28,271 bases of DNA from contig JBFJOO010000058.1 of assembly GCA_041617635.1 (NCBI GenBank), positions 1 to 28,271 of the forward strand. Direction: 5' to 3'. The DNA comes from JAABRB01 sp041617635 (GTDB taxonomy: Bacteria; Pseudomonadota; Gammaproteobacteria; Burkholderiales; SG8-39). The position numbers were made by a program, and so were the translations under genes. Below the pieces are notes generated by a model that did not search any database, was not told where the DNA came from, and saw only the letters and a list, made by a program, of their open reading frames with translations. Shown here one piece after another: positions 14,403 through 22,794 of the stretch. Numbering within the stretch: the stretch's first letter is position 1; the number at the start of each line of letters is the position of its first letter.

Positions 14403-15652
14403 AGCCCCATGCAGCTCCGGTACATCTTCCAGAATCCGCGGATCGAGGCCTCGGTCGCTCGTCCGGTCTCCGATTCGGCGGCGGCGCCACCCATCTCGAC
14501 CACCGAGTCGATCGAGCCGGCGGTCGCGATGCCGCGCTGCACGAAGCCGCCGACGCACCCGTCCTCCATCGACACGTAGCCCGCCGGACCGACCAGGTTA
14601 GCTTGGCGCAGCCGCCGTTTGCGCATCTCCGGCGGGTCGTCGACGAACCCGAAGTACGTCCAGTGGAGATCCATGCGGTCGACGCCCTTCGGCAGCACCT
14701 GGCGCACCGCCAGGGAGTTGTGGATCTGCTGCAGGATGAAATTGGGAAAGACCGAGAGGATCTGAAGCTGGACGCCGTCGCCGAACTCGTCCACAACATC
14801 GAGCAGCCGGGGATCCGCCAGCCGGAAGCCCTGCTTCTCCGAGCGGATCTCCTGATCCCGGTACTGCGAGCCCGACTCGGTCTTGTCGATCGTGTAGCTC
14901 GCGTGGTGGCCGCCTCCCGGGCTGACGGCCACGCCGCCCGACTGAGTGAGACGCGTGATCCGGAACGTCGCGAAGAAGGAGTGCAGCAGGCTCGCGTGAT
15001 AAGTGTCGCGCACGTTCTCGCAGTAGAGCTTCCAGTTGTTGGGCAGCTCCTGCGTGAAGCGGCCGATGACCTCGATCGGGCGCTGCAGCACGCGCGCCAT
15101 GCGGCCGAGGATGTCCGCGCCGATATATTCTTCGATCGGCGGCGCGTCGCCCGAGACACTGGCGAACACCAGGCCGAGGGTCGTTGCGACGCGCAGCTTC
15201 CGCGGCGAATGGTCCTGCATGCGAAAGCTCTCCGGCATGCCGCCCACGCCGTTCGCGCCGTCCTTGAACGCGACGCCCTTGAGGTCGCCCCGGAGGTCGT
15301 AGGTCCAGGCGTGATACACGCACTGAAAGCGCCTGACCTTCCCGCTGTCCTCGAGCGCGATGAGGGCGCCGCGATGCGCGCACCGGTTCTCGAACGCGCG
15401 AATGACGCCGTCCTCGCCGCGGACGACGATCACGGGCATCGCGCCGACATGGGTCGTGCGGAAATCGCCCGGGCCCGGGACCTCGGATTCGAGGCACACG
15501 TAGTTCCACACCGGCCCCTCGAAGATGCGGCGCTGCTCGGTGCGGTGCACGTCGGGGTCCTGGTACACCCAGTAGGGCACTCGGGTGAGGCCCTCGGCCG
15601 GCCAATCGCGTGAACCAGCCTCCAGGGCTGCGGGGATCGGTACCGCGCTCAT
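14399..15652 (-). CDS. tphA2: Rieske ring-hydroxylating dioxygenase large (alpha) subunit, TphA2-like
   Basis: A 417-residue catalytic subunit. The Rieske [2Fe-2S] ligands are Cys91 and His93 (CAHRGALIALE) and Cys111 and His114 (CVYHAW). The mononuclear iron site is in NVRDTYHASLLHSFF, with bridging Asp216 and ligands His219 and His224. Several stretches match terephthalate 1,2-dioxygenase TphA2 as I recall it: WNYVCLESEVPGPGDFRTT, then GRFTQELPNNWKLY, QILSVFPNFILQQI and SMEDGCVGGFVQRGIA. The enzyme would dihydroxylate an aromatic carboxylate, most likely terephthalate or a close analogue. The ATG at 15652 has AGGAGG seven bases upstream. No ferredoxin reductase (TphA1) is nearby. It begins the minus-strand catabolic run. 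Confidence 0.9.
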   Translation of the reverse strand: MSAVPIPAALEAGSRDWPAEGLTRVPYWVYQDPDVHRTEQRRIFEGPVWNYVCLESEVPGPGDFRTTHVGAMPVIVVRGEDGVIRAFENRCAHRGALIALEDSGKVRRFQCVYHAWTYDLRGDLKGVAFKDGANGVGGMPESFRMQDHSPRKLRVATTLGLVFASVSGDAPPIEEYIGADILGRMARVLQRPIEVIGRFTQELPNNWKLYCENVRDTYHASLLHSFFATFRITRLTQSGGVAVSPGGGHHASYTIDKTESGSQYRDQEIRSEKQGFRLADPRLLDVVDEFGDGVQLQILSVFPNFILQQIHNSLAVRQVLPKGVDRMDLHWTYFGFVDDPPEMRKRRLRQANLVGPAGYVSMEDGCVGGFVQRGIATAGSIDSVVEMGGAAAESETGRATEASIRGFWKMYRSCMGL

Positions 15653-15839
15653 CGAGTATCCTCCTGAGGTTCCGCCTGATAGCGCGCGATATCGGATCGA
15701 ACCCGCACGCTCGCACTACCCCTCGGGCCACTGTAGCGCGGTGGCGCCGCTGCCGCAATCGGGGCGCGGATCCATGCGCGACCGAGCCGTGCGGGAAGGA
15801 GTATGCTTTCCGCGCACGACCGATACGGAGGAGGAGACG
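15653..15839. other. Divergent promoter region between tphA2-like and TAXI genes
   Basis: This 187-base gap must carry promoters for both directions. The only symmetric element I see is the short palindrome CGATATCG near 15690. I recognise no convincing -35/-10 pair, and no regulator gene is adjacent. Confidence 0.4.
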
Positions 15840-16874
15840 ATGAAACACTCGAGGTCACTGATTGCCTGCGCGCTCGTCGCCGCGGGCGCGTTCGCGACGA
15901 GCGGGGCCACGCTCGCGCAGGACAAGAAGTTCTACAAGTTCGGCAGCTTTCCCCCCGGCACGACGCCGTTCATCGTGAACACGTCGTTCGCGAATGCCGT
16001 CAACAAGTACATGCCGGGCGTCGAGATCCAGATCTCCGCGACGGGGGCGGCCTCGCAGCACCAGCTGCTCGCGAGCGAGGGCAAGATCGACTTCTTCATG
16101 GGCGCGCCGTCGAGCTATTTCCTGATGTACAAGCAGATCGGCCCCTACAACAAGCTCACCGACGGCCCCGCGCGCACGCGCAATCTCGCGGTGATCTTCT
16201 CCTACCCGCTCGGGCTCTATCACTTCGTGACGTACGCGGACTCGGGTATCAAGGACCTGAAGGACATCAAGGACAAGCAGGTCTTCCTGGGACCGCCGGG
16301 CGGCATCGCGACGCGCAACACCGAGCTCCTGATCGAGGCGATGACCGACTACAAGCCCGGACGCGACTACAAGCAGGTCAAGATGGGCTGGGGCGCCGCC
16401 CAGGCCGCCTTCCAGGATCGCAAGTTCGACGTGTGGATCCCGGTCGACAACGCGCCGAGCGCGACCATTCAGCAGATCGCCTTGCAGAACCAGATCCGCC
16501 TCCTGGGGTTGGACAAGAGCCGCTTCGACCACCCGGCGGCGAAGGAGTACTTCAAGCAGCCGGGACGGCTCGTCAAGGACATTCCGGTCGGCATCTACGG
16601 CAAGAACCAGGTCAACACCGAGCCGGTCGTCTCCACTGGAACGTTCGTCAGCGTCTCGACGCGCGCGGACCTGCCGACCGAGCTCGTCTACCAGATGACC
16701 AAGGCTTACTGGACGCATATCGACGAAGCCCATGCGATGGCGCCCTGGGCAAAGGACGCATTGACGCCCGAGAACGCGGTGACATCGCTGGCCGGTCAGC
16801 TCCACCCGGGCGCGGAGAAGTACTACCGCGAGGCGGGCGTCACGATCCCGCCGATCCTGAACTACGACAAGTAG
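15840..16874 (+). CDS. TAXI-family TRAP solute-binding protein
   Basis: Periplasmic binding protein of 344 residues with a signal peptide ending in SGATLAQD. TAXI proteins serve fused TRAP permeases; known ligands include glutamate, and many are unassigned. Landmarks are FYKFGSFPPGTTPFIVNTSF and NKYMPGVEIQISATGAASQH (the usual position of the TG-A-x motif), GKIDFFMGAPSSYF, then GPPGGIATRNTELLIEA and the AAFQDRKFDVWIPVD block. The ATG at 15840 follows GGAGGAGGAG; earlier in-frame starts would precede the signal peptide with a long hydrophilic extension. It pairs with the permease gene 79 bases downstream and is divergent from the tph-like run. Confidence 0.9.
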   Translation: MKHSRSLIACALVAAGAFATSGATLAQDKKFYKFGSFPPGTTPFIVNTSFANAVNKYMPGVEIQISATGAASQHQLLASEGKIDFFMGAPSSYFLMYKQIGPYNKLTDGPARTRNLAVIFSYPLGLYHFVTYADSGIKDLKDIKDKQVFLGPPGGIATRNTELLIEAMTDYKPGRDYKQVKMGWGAAQAAFQDRKFDVWIPVDNAPSATIQQIALQNQIRLLGLDKSRFDHPAAKEYFKQPGRLVKDIPVGIYGKNQVNTEPVVSTGTFVSVSTRADLPTELVYQMTKAYWTHIDEAHAMAPWAKDALTPENAVTSLAGQLHPGAEKYYREAGVTIPPILNYDK

Positions 16875-16908
16875 TCCGGCACCTGCCCATCGACCCCCCG
16901 CGCGCTGC

Positions 16909-16930
16909 TGATCCCGCGCAAGCGGGGTCC
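16909..16930. repeat. REP-like palindromic repeat, copy 2
   Basis: CCCGC-GCAA-GCGGG is a 5-bp stem with a 4-base loop, followed by GTC. Apart from two or three bases it matches the reverse strand of the element at 9971-9993. It lies in the 79-base gap between the TAXI binding protein and its permease, where it could form a stem in the mRNA that modulates relative expression of the two genes. Confidence 0.55.
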
Positions 16931-16953
16931 GTGGCGCGCGGCGCGCAACGATC

Positions 16954-18849
16954 GTGATCCCCTGGCTCGAAAAAGCCTGTCGTAGCGGTAGCTATGGCGT
17001 TTCGCTCGTCATGGCGACGCTCGCGATCTACGTCACGGGCATCGCGCTCGTCGACGAGGGCATGCTGCGCATCGGCGCGGTCGGGCTCGGCGGCATCGTC
17101 ATGATGCTGAGCGAGCCGCTTGCCCTGCGTTACGGCGGCGCCAAACCGTGGCTGCGCACCCTGCTGTGGCTCGTCGATGCGCTCGTGTTCGTCGCATTCG
17201 TCTTCAGCGTCGGCTGGTTCCTGCGCACCTACGAATCGCTGTGGGAGGGTCTGTACATCCTCCCGGAATCGGACCTCTACATCTCGCTCGCCGGGATCGT
17301 CGTGGTGATCGAGCTGACGCGGCGTGCCTTCGGCCCGGTGCTCGCCGGCCTGTGCGCGCTCGCGATCGGCTACGGGATATTCGGGGCGCGCCTGCCGTGG
17401 TTCTTCGCGCACGCCGGCTTTTCCTTCGAGGAGACGATGCGCGCCGTGTGGTACAGCTTCGACGGCGTGTTCGGGTTTCCGGTCGGCATCATCGCCTCGA
17501 TCGTCGTCATCTTCGTGGTCTTCGGCGCGCTCCTCGAGGGCACCGGCGCGGGCGCGATCCTGATCAGGATGGCGACGGCCGCGACCGCGAAGATCCGCGG
17601 CGGTCCAGCGCATGCCGCGGTGCTCGCGAGCGCGCTCTTCGGAACGATCTCGGGCAGCCCGGTCGCCAATGTCGTCGGCACGGGCGTGTTCACCATCCCG
17701 CTCATCAAGCGGCAGGGCTTCACCGCCGCGTTCGCGGGCGCGGTTGAAGCGGCCGCCTCGAGCGCCGGGCAGTTCACGCCGCCCATCATGGCCGCGGTCG
17801 CCTTCGTCATGGCCGAGCTCGTCGGTGTGCCCTACCTCACCGTTGCGGCGGCGGCGGCGTTGCCGGCGCTCTTCTATTACCTGTGCTTGTTCGCATCGGT
17901 GTACACGGAGTCCGTGCGGCTCGGCATCGGCGCGGTGCCGATGGCCGATCGCCCGACGATCACGCGCAACGACTGGGTCCAGTCGTTGCGCTTCGTCGTT
18001 CCGGTCGTCGTCGTCCTCGCGGTGCTGTTCGCCGGACGCTCGCCGGCCGCGGCCGGCTTCTGGGCGCTCATCGCGGCGGTCGTCGTGGGGCTCGGGCTGG
18101 ATGCGGGCCTGCGCCGCAATCCGATGCCGATCGTGCACGCCCTCGCGCGCGGCGGGCGCCAGTGCGCCCAGATCATCATCGCCGTCGCCGCGATCGGGAT
18201 CGTGATCGCCATCATCAACATGACGGGCGTCGGTTTGCGCTTCGCGGTGCTGCTCGTCGATCTCGCGCAGGATTCGCTCTTCCTCGGCCTGATCGTCGCG
18301 ATGGCTTCCTGCCTGGTGCTCGGCATGGGCCTCCCCACGCTGCCCGCCTACCTGATCATCGTGCTGATCCTCGGGCCGGCGATCGCGAAGATCGGCGTGC
18401 CGCTCCTCATCGTCCACCTCTTCGTTCTCTACTACGGGGTGCTCTCGAACATCACCCCGCCGGTGGCGCTGGCCGCCTACGCCGCGGCGCCGATCGCGGG
18501 GGCGAACCCGCTTGCCACCGGCTTCCAGGCAGTTCGCATCGCCGCGATCGGCTTCATGATCCCGTTCGTCTTCGTCTACAACCCGTCCCTCGTGCTGGTG
18601 CTCGGCGTGGACTGGCTGCCGTTCCTCGGCGCCCTCGTGCGGCTGACCCTCGCGATCTGGCTGGTGGCAACCGGAACGAGTGGCGTCGGCCCGTACCGCC
18701 TGGGCTGGGCCGAGCGCGCGGTTCGAGTCGCGGCCGGCATCGCGATGCTCACGCCATTCAGCGTGGTGCAGGCGAGCGCGGTCGTGCTCGGTGGCGGACT
18801 CGTGCTGGCGCAGTTCCTGCGGCACCGCCGCACCGCGCCAGCTGCGTGA
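16954..18849 (+). CDS. Fused TRAP permease (4TM/12TM) of the TAXI type
   Basis: A 631-residue inner-membrane protein in which a DctQ-like N-terminal four-helix part is joined to a DctM-like part, the standard architecture for TAXI systems. DctM-type sequences are GFPVGIIASIVVIFVVFGALLEG (spanning two lines of the fold), SGSPVANVVGTGVFTIPLIK, the AASSAGQFTPPIMAAVAFVMA loop, GMGLPTLPAYLIIV and LSNITPPVALAAYAAAPIAG. It works with the TAXI binding protein just upstream to import an organic acid with sodium. The GTG at 16954 has no clear ribosome-binding site; ATG at 17011, residue 20, is an alternative start. Confidence 0.92.
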   Translation: MIPWLEKACRSGSYGVSLVMATLAIYVTGIALVDEGMLRIGAVGLGGIVMMLSEPLALRYGGAKPWLRTLLWLVDALVFVAFVFSVGWFLRTYESLWEGLYILPESDLYISLAGIVVVIELTRRAFGPVLAGLCALAIGYGIFGARLPWFFAHAGFSFEETMRAVWYSFDGVFGFPVGIIASIVVIFVVFGALLEGTGAGAILIRMATAATAKIRGGPAHAAVLASALFGTISGSPVANVVGTGVFTIPLIKRQGFTAAFAGAVEAAASSAGQFTPPIMAAVAFVMAELVGVPYLTVAAAAALPALFYYLCLFASVYTESVRLGIGAVPMADRPTITRNDWVQSLRFVVPVVVVLAVLFAGRSPAAAGFWALIAAVVVGLGLDAGLRRNPMPIVHALARGGRQCAQIIIAVAAIGIVIAIINMTGVGLRFAVLLVDLAQDSLFLGLIVAMASCLVLGMGLPTLPAYLIIVLILGPAIAKIGVPLLIVHLFVLYYGVLSNITPPVALAAYAAAPIAGANPLATGFQAVRIAAIGFMIPFVFVYNPSLVLVLGVDWLPFLGALVRLTLAIWLVATGTSGVGPYRLGWAERAVRVAAGIAMLTPFSVVQASAVVLGGGLVLAQFLRHRRTAPAA

Positions 18850-18871
18850 CGCTGCGGCTGCGCAGGTCACG

Positions 18872-18892
18872 CGTTACACTGCGGGCATAACG
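18872..18892. promoter_or_regulatory. Short inverted repeat upstream of the second dctP
   Basis: CGTTA (18872-18876) and TAACG (18888-18892) are inverted arms with an 11-base spacer, 40-60 bases upstream of the dctP start. The gap between the TAXI permease and dctP is 82 bases, so a separate promoter with an operator is possible. The arms are short. Confidence 0.25.
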
Positions 18893-18931
18893 ATAGAAAT
18901 TCCGTTCGGTTTTTACCAGGAGGAGGTTGAC

Positions 18932-19936
18932 ATGACGATGCAACGCACCTGCGGCACCGCGCGCTCGCGATTCGCGACTGCCGCCATTTCGGTTCTGGCC
19001 ATTGCCGCGCTGGGCCTCGGCGCCCCCGCGCTCGCGCAAGAGACCACACTCAGTGCAGTGAACTTCGTGCCGAACAACAGCTCGTTCGGCCGGCCGTTCG
19101 CAAAGTGGGTGGACGAGGTCAATGCGAAGGGCAAGGGAATCATTCAGATCAACATCCGGCCGGCGGGATCCATTTCGCCCTTCCAGATGGGCAATGCGAT
19201 CAAGACAGGCGTCGTCGACATGGCCAATTTGCCGCCGACCTTCTATCAGAACCTGCTGCCGATCGGCGACTCCATCAAGCTCATGACCAAAGTGCCCGCC
19301 GAGCAACGCGCCAACGGCGCATGGGCATTTTTCAACGAGTTGCACAACCAGCACGTCAACGCCTATTACCTGACGACCTGGGGCTACGGGGTGCCGTTCC
19401 ACCTCTACCTGACGAAGAAGATCGACTCGCCCGATCTGAAGGGCCTGAAGATCCGCGTGACCCCCGTGTACCGCGCGTTCTTCAAGGCGCTCGGCGCGGA
19501 CGTGATCCAGACGCCGCCGGCAGACGTCTACACGGCGCTTGAGCGCGGCACGATCGACGGCTACGGCTGGCCAGTGTGGGACATCAAGAGCTTCGGCTGG
19601 GACAAGGTGACCAAGTACCGAGTCGATCCGGGCTTCTACCAGACCGCTTCGGCGATCATCATCAATCTCGACAAATGGAAGTCGCTCACGAAAGCGCAAC
19701 AGGATTTCCTGAACGCGGAAGGGCAGCGCTTGGAGATGGAGGTCACGCGCGACGCGGACAAGGAGAACGAGCGCTATCGCAAGGAGCAGGCGGACGCGGG
19801 CGTGCAGGTCATCCTGTTCCAAGGCGACGTCGCCAAGCAATTCCTGAAGACCTCACGCGATGCCGCATGGGAAGAGGCGTACAAGCTCGATCCCGTGAAC
19901 GCGGCGAAGTTGCGCAAGCTGATCGCCGACGATTGA
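18932..19936 (+). CDS. dctP: TRAP transporter solute-binding protein (DctP family), second system
   Basis: A 334-residue periplasmic binding protein with signal peptide AAISVLAIAALGLGAPALA before QE. DctP features are RPFAKWVDEVNAKGKGIIQI, FQMGNAIKTGVVDMANLPP, GLKIRVTPVYRAFFKALGAD (ligand-site Arg) and PPADVYTALERGTIDGYGWP. The ATG at 18932 follows AGGAGGAGG; a second ATG two codons later is farther from it. The binding-site flanks differ clearly from the dctP at 11857-12891, so a different carboxylate ligand is likely. It opens a dctP-dctQ-dctM set. Confidence 0.93.
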   Translation: MTMQRTCGTARSRFATAAISVLAIAALGLGAPALAQETTLSAVNFVPNNSSFGRPFAKWVDEVNAKGKGIIQINIRPAGSISPFQMGNAIKTGVVDMANLPPTFYQNLLPIGDSIKLMTKVPAEQRANGAWAFFNELHNQHVNAYYLTTWGYGVPFHLYLTKKIDSPDLKGLKIRVTPVYRAFFKALGADVIQTPPADVYTALERGTIDGYGWPVWDIKSFGWDKVTKYRVDPGFYQTASAIIINLDKWKSLTKAQQDFLNAEGQRLEMEVTRDADKENERYRKEQADAGVQVILFQGDVAKQFLKTSRDAAWEEAYKLDPVNAAKLRKLIADD

Positions 19937-19970
19937 TGTCCCCGGCGCCGCGCGGCGGCCCGCGGCCGTG

Positions 19971-20489
19971 ATGCTGGCGCTCGCCCGGTTCTACGACCGC
20001 GTCATCGCCGCGTGCGGCGCGGTCGCGGCGTTTTGCGTCGTCTTCGTCGCGATCGGCATCAGCATCGACGTCGCCATCCGCAACACCGGCTTCGGGGTCA
20101 TCTCCTGGATGCTGGAGGGCACCGAGTACGCGCTCTTCGTCTCGACCTTCCTCGGCGCGCCGTGGGTGCTGCGGCTCGGCGCACATGTCCGCGTCGACGT
20201 GCTGGTCGCCGGCCTCGCGCCGCGCGCCCGCCTCGCAATGGAGTTGTTCGCGGATGCGATCGGACTCGCCGTGTCCGCGGTGCTCTTCTATTACGCGGTG
20301 CGGGTCGGCGCCACCGCCTACGGCGACGGCGCGCGCATGATCAAGGAGCTGATCTTCCCCGAGTGGTACATCTTCGCGGTGATCGCGGTCGCGGCGCTGC
20401 TCCTGTGCATCGAGTTCGTGCGCCGGATCGCGATCGTGCTCCGGCGCCCGGAAAGCGCTGGAGCAGCGGCGGCCAAGGTCGGGCTGTAG
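19971..20489 (+). CDS. dctQ: TRAP transporter small permease subunit (DctQ), second system
   Basis: A 172-residue, four-helix membrane protein. Characteristic parts are FVAIGISIDVAIRNTGFGVI, the WMLEGTEYALFVSTFLGAPW segment, LGAHVRVDVLVAGLAPRAR (the usual R/H-V-x-VD motif of DctQ), and two C-terminal helices at AIGLAVSAVLFYYAVRV and WYIFAVIAVAALLLCIEFV. A GTG one codon earlier (19968) is an alternative start; neither has a strong ribosome-binding site. It lies 34 bases after dctP and 3 bases before dctM. Confidence 0.9.
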   Translation: MLALARFYDRVIAACGAVAAFCVVFVAIGISIDVAIRNTGFGVISWMLEGTEYALFVSTFLGAPWVLRLGAHVRVDVLVAGLAPRARLAMELFADAIGLAVSAVLFYYAVRVGATAYGDGARMIKELIFPEWYIFAVIAVAALLLCIEFVRRIAIVLRRPESAGAAAAKVGL

Positions 20490-20492
20490 GCC

Positions 20493-21806
20493 ATGGAATG
20501 GTACGCGACGCTCGGGCTGCTGCTCGGCTCCCTGGTGGTCCTCCTGATGCTGGGGGTCCCGGTCGTCTTCGCTTTCTTCGCCGTCAACATCGTAGGCGCG
20601 CTGCTCTACCTCGGCGGCCAGCCGGGGCTGCTGCAGCTCGTGCGCAATGCCTTCGACGCGGTCACCACGTTCGCCCTCGTGCCGATCCCGCTCTTCCTGC
20701 TGATGGGCGAGCTGATGTTCCACACCGGCCTCGCGAGCCGCGCCATCGACGCCGTGGACCGGCTGTTCTCGCGCATACCCGGCCGGCTGAGCCTGATCGC
20801 GGTCGCCAGCGGAACGATCTTCTCGGCCCTCTCCGGCTCGACGCTCGCGAACACCGCGATCCTCGGCAGCACTCTCTTGCCCGAGATGCGCCGCCGCGGC
20901 TACGACCCGCTGATCGCGATGGGTCCGATCCTCGGCACCGGGGGCATCGCCATGCTGATCCCACCGTCGGCGCTGGCGGTGCTCCTTGCGAGCCTCGGCG
21001 GCATCTCCGTGGCCGACCTGCTCGTAGCGGGCATCATCCCAGGGCTGGTGATGGCGACGCTGTTCTTCGTTTACGTCGTCTTGCGCTGCGCGATCAATCC
21101 GGCGCTTGCGCCCGCCTACGACGTCGCAAGACTCAGCTGGCGCGAGCGGCTGCTGCCCTTCGTCAAGTACGTGCTGCCGCTCTTCGCTATCTTCGCGCTG
21201 GTGGTGGGCAGCATCCTGACCGGCGCGGCGACACCCACCGAGTCTGCGGCGCTGGGCTCCACGGGAACGCTTGCCGCCGCCGCGGCCTACCGCTCGCTCA
21301 GCCTACGGGCACTCCGCCGCGCCCTGCGCGAGACCGCGAAGATCTCGGTGATGATCCTCTTCATCATCGCCGCCTCGATCACCTTCTCGCAGATTCTCGC
21401 ATTCTCGGGCGCAACCGACGGGCTGCTCGTCATCGTGCGCGACGCGAACCTCGCGCCGCTCGCGGTGGTCATCGCCATGCTCGCCGTCCTGCTCTTCCTC
21501 GGCGCCTTCATGGATCAGCTCAGCATGATGATGATCACGCTGCCGTTCTTCATGCCCCTCGTGAAGCTGGCCGGAGTCGATCCGGTCTGGTTCGGGGTGC
21601 TGATGCTGATCCTGCTGGAGATCGGCTTCACCACCCCGCCCTTCGGGCTGCTGCTCTTCGTGATGAAGGGCGTGGCGCCGCCCGACACCACGATGCGCCA
21701 GGTCTACCTGTCGGCGGCGCCCTTCATCGGGCTGATGATCGTCACCGTCGCGCTCATCATGGCTTTCCCGCCGCTCGCGACTTGGCTGCCGGGGTCGCTG
21801 CGGTAG
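20493..21806 (+). CDS. dctM: TRAP transporter large permease subunit (DctM), second system
   Basis: A 437-residue, roughly 12-helix DctM. Typical blocks are ALVPIPLFLLMGELMFHTGL, the ALSGSTLANTAILGSTLLPE loop, GTGGIAMLIPPSALAVLLAS, TGAATPTESAALGS and LEIGFTTPPFGLLLFVMKG. It starts three bases after the dctQ stop and completes the second tripartite carrier. The gene downstream, a beta-hydroxyacid-dehydrogenase-like enzyme, begins 63 bases later on the same strand and may act on the imported compound. Confidence 0.94.
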   Translation: MEWYATLGLLLGSLVVLLMLGVPVVFAFFAVNIVGALLYLGGQPGLLQLVRNAFDAVTTFALVPIPLFLLMGELMFHTGLASRAIDAVDRLFSRIPGRLSLIAVASGTIFSALSGSTLANTAILGSTLLPEMRRRGYDPLIAMGPILGTGGIAMLIPPSALAVLLASLGGISVADLLVAGIIPGLVMATLFFVYVVLRCAINPALAPAYDVARLSWRERLLPFVKYVLPLFAIFALVVGSILTGAATPTESAALGSTGTLAAAAAYRSLSLRALRRALRETAKISVMILFIIAASITFSQILAFSGATDGLLVIVRDANLAPLAVVIAMLAVLLFLGAFMDQLSMMMITLPFFMPLVKLAGVDPVWFGVLMLILLEIGFTTPPFGLLLFVMKGVAPPDTTMRQVYLSAAPFIGLMIVTVALIMAFPPLATWLPGSLR

Positions 21807-21869
21807 CGACGCTCCGAAGCGGTGGCGCGTGATAGCCTGCTGCCAAGGAATCGAAGGGGAGCGGCCGCG

Positions 21870-22712
21870 ATGGCAGAGCAGACGATAGCGATTCTCCACC
21901 CGGGCGAAATGGGCGCCGCGATCGGCGCGCGGCTGCGCGCGCAAGGCTTGCGCGTGGTCTGGGCCTCGGCGGGACGCGGCGCGGCGACCCGCGAGCGGGC
22001 AGCACGGGCCGGCCTCGAGGATGCCGGCGCGCTGCGCGCTGCGCTCGCCGCGAGCACGATCGCGCTGTCAGTCTGCCCGCCGCATGGCGCGTTGGCGCTT
22101 GCACGCGAGGTGGCGGCGGCGGGCTTCCGCGGGGTGTACGTGGACGCGAATGCCGTGGCGCCCGCCACCGCACGCGAGGCTGCCCTCGCAATCGAAGCGG
22201 CCGGCGGGGCGTTCGTCGACGGCGGCATCATCGGCCCGCCGCCGCGCGACGGCACTGGCGCGCGCCTTTATCTCGCCGGGCGCGACGCGGCGCGCCTGGC
22301 GCCGCTCCTCTCCTCGGGCGAGCTCGTCGCGCGCGCCCTCGACGGACCGGTCGGCGCCGCCTCGGCGCTCAAGGCGGCGTACGCGGCCTGGAACAAGGGC
22401 GCCATCGCACTCGCCGCCGCCGTGCAAGCGCTTGCGGTACAGTCCGGCGTCGGCGAAGCGCTGGCCGAGGAATGGCGCGGCACCCAGCCCGATGCACTCA
22501 AGCGCCTCGAACAGCTGCGCGGCGCGGCGCGCAAAGCGTGGCGCTGGACCGGAGAAATGGAGGAGATCGCCGCCACGCTCGCCGAAGCCGGCCTGCCCGG
22601 CGGCTTCCACCTCGCCGCCGGCGAGCTATACCAGCGGCTCGCGTCCTTCAAGGATGCCGGCGCGGCGCCGCCGATGGCCGAGATCGTCGCGGCGCTGCGC
22701 GCGCAACCCTAG
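21870..22712 (+). CDS. NAD(P)-dependent beta-hydroxyacid dehydrogenase-like protein (6PGDH fold, DUF1932-type C-terminus)
   Basis: A 280-residue cytoplasmic oxidoreductase. The N-terminal Rossmann part has AILHPGEMGAAIGARL (G-x-M-G-x-x-x-A variant of the dinucleotide loop), and the substrate region reads VDGGIIGPPP. Lys168 in ASALKAAYAAWNKGA is where the family keeps its catalytic lysine, with Asn175 following. The helical C-terminal half resembles the DUF1932 domain found in phosphogluconate-dehydrogenase-like proteins of unknown substrate. The ATG at 21870 has GGGGAG nine bases upstream; an ATG-like start at 21822 lacks one. It is the last gene of the plus-strand run. The substrate is unassigned. 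Confidence 0.8.
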   Translation: MAEQTIAILHPGEMGAAIGARLRAQGLRVVWASAGRGAATRERAARAGLEDAGALRAALAASTIALSVCPPHGALALAREVAAAGFRGVYVDANAVAPATAREAALAIEAAGGAFVDGGIIGPPPRDGTGARLYLAGRDAARLAPLLSSGELVARALDGPVGAASALKAAYAAWNKGAIALAAAVQALAVQSGVGEALAEEWRGTQPDALKRLEQLRGAARKAWRWTGEMEEIAATLAEAGLPGGFHLAAGELYQRLASFKDAGAAPPMAEIVAALRAQP

Positions 22713-22733
22713 CGAACTTCCGGCAGCGCCTGC

Positions 22734-22765
22734 GCGCGCCTCGTACGTACGAGTGGTGGGCGCGC
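22734..22765. terminator. Nested palindrome between convergent genes, possible bidirectional hairpin
   Basis: CTCGTACGTACGAG (22740-22753) is a perfect 14-bp palindrome. Around it GCGCGCC (22734-22740) can pair with GGCGCGC (22759-22765). It sits in the 82-base gap between convergent genes. No T-run follows, so termination is inferred only from position. Confidence 0.35.
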
Positions 22766-22794
22766 CGAGAGCCGCGCGTGCCGCGGCGCGAGGT

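Noticed and set aside
16840..18870. 676-residue minus-strand open frame opposite the fused TRAP permease
   Set aside because: Composition is the charged repeat-like pattern typical of an antisense shadow of a membrane protein; the plus strand has all DctM motifs.
18893..18917. Terminator ahead of the second dctP (short CCG/CGG stem followed by five T)
   Set aside because: A 3-bp stem is too weak, and the T-run directly precedes the dctP ribosome-binding site.
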